From the NCBI RefSeq assembly GCF_028389875.1, contig NC_084666.1:64798422-64862421 (forward strand): a DNA stretch of 64,000 bases, in the 5' to 3' direction. Below are positions 37,164-48,100 of this stretch, piece by piece. The stretch comes from Rhea pennata (lineage: Eukaryota > Chordata > Aves > Rheiformes > Rheidae). A model generated the notes under the pieces. That model ran no database searches and was not told the DNA's origin. It saw only the letters and a list, made by a program, of their open reading frames with translations. A program made the position numbers and the translations under genes. How positions within the stretch are numbered: the first letter of the stretch is position 1; every line of letters begins with the position of its first letter.

Positions 37164-37355
37164 GTGGGCAGCGGCAGCATAAAACTGCGGCTTGCGCTAC
37201 CCAGGGGAACGAACGTCCTCGTAGTTCCAACGGGCGCAGTCGTACGAGACGCCGTGCACCTTCTCCGGGCTGCTCGGCCTTCAACTGAAGAGGAAGCTGC
37301 CTGCAGGACTGAGAGTCCTTCTGGGCTTGCTCCTGAGCGAAATGCAACCTTCTAG
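37164..37355 (+). other. Exon-like open segment antisense to the NPNT 3'UTR
   Basis: A strong pyrimidine tract and TTTTTCAG (ending 37163) precede a CpG-rich frame of 63 codons that is open from the first base to TAG at 37353-37355, beginning VGSGSIKLRLALPRGTNVLV. Composition contrasts with the AT-rich flanks. No family recognised; there is no upstream exon to prove it. Confidence 0.22.
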
Positions 37356-37863
37356 GGCATGACCAGCTTGCATCAGGTGAGGATTTGCTTTTTTTTTTTT
37401 TTTGCCTTCAGCACACTGTAATGTGAAAAACTGCACCAGCATTTCGTGCAAAAGGGGAACGGTCAGGAAATGTTTTTCAATGAGCACCATTAACTGACTT
37501 TGGTAACGTACCTATTGGCACAACCAGTGGGATCAGAGAGTACGATGAACTCCTGCCTTGTACAATAAGAAAGTACAGCTGCCCTTTACCTTGCAACTAA
37601 AGTCTGTAAATACTAAAAACATAAATATGTTAATAACCATACACATATACACAAAACACAGCAGTAGCAATACTACAGGATGCAGTACCTACTCTATATA
37701 ACTGCTTTCTGTTAATGCAGATACAATGCCAAAATAAATGCTATATGCAGCAAACCCTTCTTTAAAGGTCAACGGCAGAAAGATAGCCAGAGTTCAGGTC
37801 CGGGCCTCAGCTAATCCGAGCTAGCTATCCACTGTCTATCAATATAATCAATAAAACTACTGT

Positions 37864-37869
37864 TTTATT
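37864..37869 (-). terminator. NPNT: Candidate proximal NPNT poly(A) signal
   Basis: AATAAA on the - strand about 390 nt after the stop codon, followed by T-rich sequence. It would give a short 3'UTR isoform. Confidence 0.35.
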
Positions 37870-38258
37870 ACAGTAGAGAAAATAGTGAATGTTGTTAATA
37901 TTAAAACTTTATAAGCTGGAGATTTCTTTTGACAACATTTGGCATTAATTCTCCCTTTTTCACAAGTGCTCCTTGGTATGAGCACTCAACAGGCATTACA
38001 GGGGATAATGTTATTAACGCACAAAATACAATTAGGGGCAAAGACTGACAGAAACACCTAGCACTGGTCTGGAGTTCCTGAATCCTGGTAGGTGCTCTTC
38101 ATCACTTTAAGTGCAGATTCACTGGGACTGCACTTAGCAGAACTTCAAGAAATTGTCTGTCTCCAAATATTTCTTTTTCACACAGTTTTGTTTAAGAAGC
38201 TCGGTAGGAAGAGGATGGGAAGGGCTGCAGGAGATGACTTGTGCCAGACCAGTCTCTG

Positions 38259-38354
38259 CTAGTGTTCTTCAGAGCAGCGTCCTCTCTTCAAGGTGACATC
38301 ATCTAGTCCAATATCCCCAGTTCTTCCTTTCCTTTTCTCTCCCCTGAAAACAAT
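38259..38354 (-). CDS. NPNT: NPNT last coding exon (end of MAM domain)
   Basis: Acceptor CCCCAG ends at 38355. The exon reads [20 protein letters not shown], continues through TLKRGRC and stops at TAG (38259-38261). It gives the last strand of the MAM domain with the typical G-D-I-G-L-D-D-V element and the final conserved cysteine four residues from the end. It joins the previous exon in phase 0 after IKS. Confidence 0.96.
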   Translation of the reverse strand: MVFRGEKRKGRTGDIGLDDVTLKRGRCSEEH

Positions 38355-41300
38355 CTGGGGAAAAAAAAGACAAGTTGGAGTGCAAAAATAAAATGAAGGA
38401 ATCTTTGATTGGAAAGGTCTCATCAGAAAGAAAGCAAAAGTGTTAGAAAGCGCAAACAATCTTAACTGACTTACAGAAGCCTGTTTACTCAGAATTAAGG
38501 CTGTTTTTCTTTTCTCCGTTTCTTCTCTTTGGCAGGATTTTACTGAAGAAACAGCAGATCAAGATTGAGATATGGTAAATCAAGGTGTTGATCAAAGTGC
38601 TGAATGGCAGAGCTGAGGTGAGGTGAACTCCCACATACTACAGCCTGTGGTGCTGGAGGGTGCTAAGGGTCAGCTGCTTAAGGATCTTTCCGCATATCAT
38701 CTCTGCGGTGTTCTCATGGGTCCTCACAGCAAAAACACAAAATCACGTGTATTCTGCAAAACGTTTTCTTATAGGGGAGCTGCCGTCCCTAGCATACCTT
38801 GCAGCTGGCTTAGTCCGAATGCCAAACGTAGTTTTGGGAACTAGAAACACACACGCTTTATTTAATAGATTCTGGCTCCTACAAAATATGGTAACCTAAA
38901 GAAGCACCGGTTCCTTGGGAAATGGATTGAAGCTCATAATCAGCAGTCCAGGCTTGGTCTGAGTAGGAGAAAATTCAACAACTAGGAAGCTTGACTAAAA
39001 GGACTGTAGCATAAGTCATGCAGAGAATGATAAACATAACGGTGAGCAGACTTCCTTTAAGAAAGTGTTCTCCTAAATTAATCTCACTCTCTGTTGTGTT
39101 ATTAAGAGATTCACAATCTGAACTGCTTTAATACGCAGTCAGTGTTTTTGTCCATGGTTTAAAAATTATTCAAAGCATATAGCAAGACTTTGTAACTGTC
39201 TGCTGTTATTGCCAAGCTAGGAGGAGTTAATACAGATTCATGGATCAGAAATTCAGCAGTGTAATTAAAATAATTTGGGTTGTTGAGAGCATATTCCTAA
39301 TTTAAATACAGACTAGGTACAGGGCAGGTAAGAGAAACACTATGCTGAATATACTGAAACAGTTTTTAGAAATAAGTGATTCTGGATGTGCTCTTTGAAT
39401 AGTTCATGCAGAGATAATTCTTTATAAAGTGTGATGAAGGATTCTAGTCTCCGTTCATACACCCTTCTGAGGTTTCCACTAGGCCCCCAAATTGTTTAGT
39501 TGTTTTTTGTTTTCATCCGTGTCTAGAAAGTTAAATTTGCTTTTTTGCACTAATTCCTCTGTGACAGAGCCTTCCCTCGAGTTTTTGTTTGGTTGGTGGT
39601 TTTTTTTTTTGGTTTGCCAGGCCCATAGACTGCCACTTCTCGGCCATACAAAGAGGCAGGGGACAGTGCAAGGGAAGAACTTTTGTCCGTGCTTACGAGT
39701 TGAGCTCTCTAAATTTCACTGAATTTTCTGACAGACAGTATGTTAGTAATATCCACTTCTTTAAAGAACTGCTCCATAAGATCTTTATTTCACTCAACAC
39801 TCCTGGCCCTCCTCAGAGGCAGGGTGCTAAGTAAGTTTAGAGCAAAAAACATTTTTCACTTGGTATAAACTTCCAGAGTCTCAGTCTATGACATTCACTT
39901 CATCATGGCAGAACATCATTTGATTTATCAATTTCTTTTCTAATAGAGTATCAGGAATCTTTTATTATTATTATTGCTGAGTTAATTTTCAGAAAATTAT
40001 CATCTGCAATAATTCCAGCATTCTCATGGGATTAATATTAATTATTTAAGGCCACATAATGTACACCTGACTAGCTTTCTCCATGAACGTAACAGCATTT
40101 ACCACTGTCAGGTTTCCAGAGCACCCGTTACAGTCAGAACGGAACAGGCCTTTAGGCACTCCAACGCCTTCCTAATATCCAACAGAAGCATAGGTTGTGC
40201 TGAGCTTTGAGTACATCACTTTATTGTTTAACATTTCTAAAACTACGAGGTGTTTAAACATTCTCCCTGATACTGCAGACAGCTTCTTTTGATGGTGCTA
40301 AATAGTTCTGCGTTATTGGCATCGTTCATCTCCCCGACCAGGTCATCTGTGCCTAGGCTGAACAGCCCAAAACCCGACGGACTGCGCTAGCAGCCTCCCT
40401 GCACTGTCAAAAGCGAACAGTTTCAATTCCCTTGCTGTTTTAACTAGCTATTAATTCACGAGACACTTCCCATTCCAGATTCTCTTTTTTAAAGCATCTG
40501 TCACAAGGAATCCTGCTACAAGCTATTCTGAAAGCCAAGCACAGCATGCCCTTGTCCGCTGGACTGTTCTGTTCTACGTGGAAAGTGACTCTCAAACCTG
40601 TATGAGGTACATCAGTACAGGCTATTTTGCAGTTTCCCATGTGTGTATTGCTGTAGGTGGGTTTTCTACGTAGAATGAATTTAAAAAACAGGCCTCGATT
40701 CTCTCATCCTTAGTGTGACTACATTGGCAGAGGTAAATTTAGAAGTAAGACACAGACTGAAATTGGATCTAGAAAATAAATGATCCAGTGCTACATCATC
40801 TAAGTGTCTTGAGCTTCTCGTGCTAAAAAAAGACAGTTTATGGAACTGTACTCACACTCTTGATGCCCGAGCCTCGCAAAGTTAAGTGCGTCTGTCTCCA
40901 GCCATGGCCACCATTTCTTCCCCAAACAGCTGGTCCGCGAGCAGCGCTTTTCCTCACGAAGACGTGGAGGGCACCAGAATGCAGCGCAGGCACCTTGTGC
41001 CTGAATGACAGGCACAAGTCCCCAGCCTGAGCCACGTGACCCAACGGCAGGATGAGATGTGCTACTCGTCTGTCTTTGTCTTTGGGCTCAGAGACCGTAA
41101 GATACTGTCCCCCTGCAACACAAAAAGGTGGTGTTAGTTTTTTAACTGTACTACATTTCAGGAACAAACGCGCAACAGTTATTTAAAAAAGAAAGGGAGG
41201 TCTCCAAGGTCCAGTGAATCTTAAATACAGTCTATAGTTGCTGGGAACCGTGATCCAGAACTGATGCATCTCCCTCTCCAAGCTGAGCAGGATTTACAGT

Positions 41301-42056
41301 GTTGAGTCTTCTGGTTTTTATGCTGGTACCAGGTTAGTTGCAAATAACGCATCTTTTGAAAATGAAAAGTTAATATATTCCTTCAGTTCTGTCGACCTCA
41401 CTGTGACTACATGATTTTAAACCCACAATGACATTAAAGCTACTGTGTACTTTTATACAAGTTTTAAGATGCAAATTTTTGCTATCAGATGAATGTAAAG
41501 GCCAGCATAAATGTTACAATGCAAGAGAGCTACAGTTCTGCTATTTTTTTTTTAATTTGGGAAAAAGAACCCTCTTACCCTGAACCTAAGAATCACTTTT
41601 GGTGTCAGAGCCAAAAATCCAGATTTAAAGAAAGATCTTAAGTGGTTTGCAAGCTTTTTATTTGAAACCAGTACTATAGAGATATTGCATTTCTTTTTAT
41701 ACTGCAGAATATATACAGCATTTAATTACAAAACAAGAGAATGTTTTACATTTAAGTGTTTCCCTGCTACTACTAAATCAGAGCTATTTTCTTTTTTTTT
41801 TCCTCCAGCCTGGTAATACTTATATTCTTATATATATTCTTTTCAAAATAAATTTTCTTCAGAGACTGTGAGATTTAGTGATAATGCAGCAAATACTTGA
41901 AAGCAATCTTGTCTCCAATTCACTACTTCTATATAGTTCTTTAGCTCCTTTAGTTTTAATGAAATTTAACTAGGCAAAGTATTATGCTGCCAGCTAAGGC
42001 TTCAAATCTGCATGTGGGCATGGAATGGGATCCGTTTGGCCAAGTACCTGCTAGGG

Positions 42057-42103
<47 letters not shown>

Positions 42104-45100
42104 GCATGGCTTTTACATCAATATGACTAACGGGTAAAATAAAAACAACAAAGTTTAAATAATTGCACCTGCTTTGCGCAGATACAAATATATCAGCATT
42201 AAAGCAAAGAAAGACTTGATTCATTAACTGCATCTGTTTCAGATAGTTACAGTGACTGAATTCAATCACAAGGAAACAGGTTTAGTTAAGCACAAAAGTG
42301 ACGTATCTGGAGGCAAGCCCCTACAGGAAAAGGTCCCCTCAGATCAGCACTTTCGGCTGCAAGATAAGCTTGTAAGGCTTCATCATGGCACCTTTCAAAA
42401 TGCAGATTCTGATAAACCAATAAATATTGAACTTTCAAAAGGTGAAAGCAAACACTCAGGGACAAGCTGTGAAAATAAATCTCTGAACCAGGGTATTCTG
42501 GACAGCAGAGGGAGGGGTGGGTGATTTCAAGGGACTAGTTTTAACAGGTTATGTCAACAGCAACAGAACACAAACAGGAAACAAAAGCTGAGATTGTCCC
42601 TGGCTGGAAAGCAACAAAGGGAGAGAAAAGGTTTAAAGAAAGGCAGCTAGTTAAAAATCCTAGTTCTGGCACTTTATTAACAACAATCTTAGCGTACATA
42701 TAATTAGTATGCTTTGAATAACTTACTTTCTCAAAAAAAAAGTCTTTTCTTAGCCAAAATTTCTGGTGATGCAAGCAGAAAAAAAATTACTTGTTCCTAA
42801 AAAATTCACCAAATGTATTTTTAATTCATTGCTTCAAGACGTGTGAAGTATTTGAGTGATTTTTTTTTTTTTTTTTTGATTTTTTTTTTTTTTTAGTGCC
42901 GGTCTGCAAGCAGGGCACAGTTACCTGTTCTCTGAGCTGCAGGAGGAAGGAGCTCTGCTATGCAAGTCACTTTAGTGTCTTCACAAGCATATGAAACACT
43001 GCAGCACGTGGGGAGGGGCCTGCCCCGAAAGTGAGAACGGCACTTCCCTTACGCAGCTGAACAGCCCGGAGAAGGCACAGGGGTCACCTGCCGCAGCAGC
43101 ACACGAGTGTCTCATCAGTGGCAGCGTAAGCACAGACACCTACGACAAGGGGGTTTGTAAGGAAAACGGCGCTGGGTGCCTTAACTGCCTCAGCTTAGCC
43201 CACGCGGCCTGAGCGGGGGGGGGTCTCCTCCCGAGTCGGCGCCCGCTCACACAGTGCCGCCCTGCGCGCTCCAGAGGCTGCTGGCTACGGAGCAGCCCCT
43301 TGGCACGGGGGCCAGAGCGCGCGTGCCTAATCCCCAGCGCTGCGGGGGGGAAGGGCAAAATCGGCTGGGGACAAAACACAACCAACTTCTGGCTTTGCCC
43401 ATTTGCAGTTCTGCGGGGGCTGCGCAGGGAGGAGGCCCCTGCTGTGCAGTGCAGATGCAAGCACTCCTCCCACCCCGCAAGCGCTGGTGCGCAGGCCGCT
43501 GTCACATTCACGTCAAGGTCACTTTTACCATTCCAGACATACGCCGGCAACGTTTTCAGAAGGCGCTGCGTATTAGCAACCTACCTTTACTTAACAGTTT
43601 TTGTTATACACAGTTGCTGTAGCTTATAGCAGAATTTTACAAAATCAAACTGAGACACAAACCAGAAAAAGAACATTGCATTTGGCAGCAGAACAAAAAT
43701 ATTTCCAACTCTGTCTATAATTTTACTAGTAATACGGAAATAATTACGTTTGCATGATGTCTTGAAAAATAAGCTTTGTTTCTGCATAAATAAAAGTTGT
43801 TCTCTAGTCCCCATTATCATTTTGATTCTTTTAAGTTCAAATTCTCAACTGATCTTTACTGCTGTGAATGCTCAGTTTTGATTCTTTCTGCACAGAAGAG
43901 GTGTAGGTGTGAAATGTTTCACACAATTAAAGGGAACAGAGTCTGTGTAAACTTATTACAACAGGAGAACTGTCATCAGCCTCTGCAGGACCAAGTCTGG
44001 GTGGTTCCTCAGCCACACGATGCAACTGTACACATGCATCTTACCTGATGGATCTTGAACTGGTTCCCAGTGCAAATCATCATCTTTGTCCTTGATCCAG
44101 CCACACAGCCCGCTATCAAAATTACAGCTGTGTATCAGCACACCTAGGCAGAACAGAGCAAAAGTTTTTAAAAAAGTGATTCTGACCCTTTGGTTGGGGA
44201 ACTACAGCAACTTCCCCTGTGGCTGACACTGGCAAACAAATACGTTTATGAAAATAAAATGCAGCGAAAGGAACTCTAGAAAAAAGACTCTACAAAAATA
44301 CTGAAACAATAAAAAGGATGCTATTATTATTATTTACAATTCAGCCACCTAATTTGGTGATAAATTTGAAAAGAAAAGAAAAGAAACTATAAAGGCTTAT
44401 TTTTACAATGCATTGTTTTAAACAAAGAGGCTTAAGATGCAGGAGTCCTGTAAAAATGTATAAATAAATAAAAAAGAACTCTTCAAAAATCCTAAACCTC
44501 AGGCTGGGGCTAGGGATAGAGGATGTGCTCTTTACCTGGATCATCATTTGCTTCAAACTCATCAGCAGTAATCCCTCTTTCAATTTCAAGTATTTCAAAC
44601 AGATTATTACTCACTCCTGGCTGGCGTGGAACTGTGGAAAAAAAGGAATGAAAGAGAGAGGTACAAGTAGTTAGTGACCTACTTCCTTATCTTTAATAAA
44701 CAACAGCATAGCCACCCTGGGCATTGCGCTCTTCTTGGAGAATTCAATATATTCAATATATTTAATTACATTTGATATGAAGATTCATCAACTTTTTGCC
44801 TAGGTGATTTATGTTGTAATCTATGAAAGGAGATTCCAAATCTGCTAAAGGCTTTTCAAATGAAAGATGCTTTTTCTTAACCCAAGGAGGGGGGGGGGGG
44901 GGAAGTAGCTTTCAAGCACAGTATTGCTCTCTAAACTCACTGTTAAAGATAGTCATTTCACAATAAACCAAAGCTATGCTAAAGCCCTTTCTCAAACTTT
45001 CAGATCCACTTACTTACCTTCCACAGATATTTGTACAATTTCAGAATTTTAGAAAACTGAAGGCAGTGGTACTTGGCAGAGGTCCCATGTAAAGGAATGA

Positions 45101-48100
45101 GATCTCCTGCACGTAGATACACAGTGGCAGGTACAGCCATCTACCCGCAAAGGATCAGAATTCTCTAAACAATTATCAGGGCTGCAATGAGAGTTGAAGA
45201 GTTTTACAGTGGAAGCTGGAATTCAACTGTAATTATACTTTTTACTCTCCAACAAAATCTGCCCTTCGGTTGCTGTTCTCAGCTGCCAGAAGAAGGGACT
45301 CTCTGGGAGACGGACGGGCTCTGGGACTGCGAGGCGTTCAGCAGGCTGTCACCTAGGCGTTTCGGAGAGCTCTGTGGGAACTGTGGCTGCAAAGTGCAGA
45401 TGGCTACAGTGACTGCCACTTACTTCGGAAGACTCTGCGCCAGTTGGTGTAAGCCTCCAGAAGTAACAGCAGATGTCAGGCCTGATGGGCAGCTGTAAAC
45501 TGGACACAGATAGGCTGTACTGGATAGAGCTGTCTTGATACACCTCTTTTAGGGACAGGTCTGGCACATAATTAACAGCAGCAATGTGTTTCAGACAAGC
45601 CGTTAGATGTTATAGACATCTCTGACACCTATAGTATTTGTGAAAGTCTTACCTATTAAAAACTCAACACATTCTCCATTTACAATGCTAAAAATAAATA
45701 TTTAAATATGTATATATGCTTTTTAGGCACGTGAGAATGAGAAGAATCGAGAGAATTTACAATTCTGATCTGAAATAAAGGACTATTTTGTTTTCAGAGA
45801 ATCAAATTGAAGTTAAGAACGAACACACCTTTGGGTTAGTCTTTCTGCACTAGGATCAATATGTAAATAGCACAGCTGAAAGAATGCCTCTAAATCCAGA
45901 CGGTACAGCAAAATACTTTAAATTACAATGAAGTAGCTTCCTATTTTTGGAATTAGGATTAAAATAAGCAGCCTGATTAACAGTCGACCAAATGCATGTG
46001 TATTTTAGAAGTGGTATTACCAGGCTACACATCTTGGATGGCTAATTTTTATTATAAAAAATAAATAAAAAGCTTGAAGTCTGTACGAAACTGATCGATT
46101 CCTTAATAACACAGTCATTTTTGGAAGGATTACTCTTCTCATTTTTTTTTACCATTTGTAGATTTTGGAATATGTCTAGTTGCAGTCTAGGATCCTAATG
46201 CACATGCTGCCTCAAAGGCTTTACAGTTGGTAAGGGACTAAGGTCGCTAACTTTTAGCAACAGATTGTTTGTAATAGTATTTTATCTGTTTTGTTTAATC
46301 TGTTGTTTAGCTTGTATGATTACCTTTTGAGATTTAACATCAAATAAACGTTACAAATGTGTATAACCTCCAAGAGGTCCCTTCCAGCCTTACTGATTCT
46401 ATGATAACGTGCAACTTAGGCCAATAATCACTCTGCTGTATATTTATACCCAAATCCTGTATTCAGATATATAAATGAAATTCAGTTTACCTCAGGCACC
46501 AGAAAATCCAAACAGGAATACTCTGAAAGCATCATTCACCTGTAGTCCCTCCCAGCAGTAAATTCCTGCCTTTCTTAAGGGCTCCATCTAATATGTAACC
46601 CGGACAGTTTAACAGGTTCAACCAAAGGAACCAACACATCATACAGCTACAGTCGTACCCGCACAGGGCTGCCGATGACGGGGCACCCTCTCCCAAAGCA
46701 GCACAGTATAAGCACTTTCATACTGCTCTAACTGCACCGGCATTACAGCCACGGGCAGACAACCACGAGTAGCAGCTTATCGCTGCCGAGCACTACATGT
46801 GCACATGCACCTAGAGCACCGCCGCTGTGACAAATGCAGCAGCCACCCGCACGATCTAAGTTCAGCTGCAGGAGTTTGAAGTGCCTGCAGTCACTCTCCA
46901 TGGAATCTCCATGGAATTCCACTCAGGAATGTTAAAAACTAGTAATTCAATTTCTTGGGCTTAATATGGCTAGACTGATGGAACATCAACATTTGCACCA
47001 GTATTTACTTACCGACGCTGCTGAACTAACAGCATCCTGTTAGTTACTGTCCTTTCCGGCGGGACTATGCTCTAATTGTAATTTTCCCTTAGATAAGCCC
47101 TCACAGTGAAATTTCACCCCACATTATAATCATGCCGTACTCTCCTAATCCCCACGGAATACAGCAGCTACCACGTATGACACACATCAATGCTATATTC
47201 CCCCGGGATTATCACCTTACCTTTCCTCTCCTCTGAGCTAAAAAAAAGAGACTGTTAATTTCCTGCACTGTGAAGAAAAAGCAGGCAATTAGCTTCAAAG
47301 TTTTTTGAGCGCAGAGTATGTTTGTACTATACAGCTCTTAGTCTGCAACAAGCATACAACAGCCTTCTCTTCAAGTGCCTTTACGCTGCCACGTTCAGGT
47401 GACACGGATAGAAAGAAGCCAGCCCACCATAGCTAAAGCAAGCCCGAGTGCCCACCCCGGCATCGCAGGTGGTCTCCTGCCGGGGTTCGGTGAGGAGTCG
47501 CGCTACCGTCAGCCCTCCACTGCCACGCAGCTAGCTGCAACGGGGACACCCACATCCTCTTCTGATCTACTTCAACCATTGAGTTTAGCACTGTGCATTT
47601 CATCCTCTTCCTGTGTGCCTTAGAAATCAGCTCTCTTAGGGCAAGAGCAGGAGTCAGGGCAGCGGGTTTCCACAATCTCTCTGTCCCTTCCCAGGGAAAC
47701 ACTGTTCATTCAAACCCTGTTACCAGTCTGCGGTGTGAGCCCGCTGTCCCTAAGAGGTACAGGATTCTCTCCAGGGTCTCTAGGTCTGTGCTTGCCCTGT
47801 GGATCCTCTTCCCATTTCCTCAAATCTCCTATTTATAGAACAAACAGCCTGCTCTTATTTCCTGCAACTTCAATTTACTTAATAACTAACGTATTGCTGT
47901 ATCTGAGTTGTGTTGTGTGCATACTTAGAAGCATTTTCTTTTAATTAAGTTCTACAAAAATGCTTCTTTAAAATTTTTCTCCAAAGTCCTCCCCAAACAT
48001 TTTTAGTATGAACTTCTAGAAGAACGTGTTATAATGCTTTAAAATAGTATCCCTAGTGCTCAGACCTAATTAGAGGAATGAACACTCATATCCAAAAACA

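Larger units (their letters stand above)
36160..38258 (-). other. NPNT: Probable NPNT 3'UTR
   Basis: Noncoding sequence following the NPNT stop codon on the - strand. Hexamers reading AATAAA on the - strand occur at 37864-37869, 37015-37020, 36325-36330 and 36175-36180, so 3'UTRs of about 0.4 kb and up to about 2.1 kb are possible. The left part (about 36160-37100) is AT-rich, as in many long 3'UTRs. A CpG-richer island at about 37140-37360 interrupts it. The extent is inferred. Confidence 0.45.
41113..44044 (-). other. NPNT: NPNT intron with poly(T) runs and CpG patch
   Basis: 2.9 kb intron. On the + strand it holds 43 T (42058-42100), a double T run (42860-42894), an open + frame of about 99 codons (42228-42524), and a CpG-rich patch at about 42990-43560. 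No known gene is recognised inside. Confidence 0.85.

Noticed and set aside
45187..45498. 103-codon + strand open frame in an NPNT intron
   Set aside because: Cys/Trp content looked interesting, but no domain pattern or splice context supports it.
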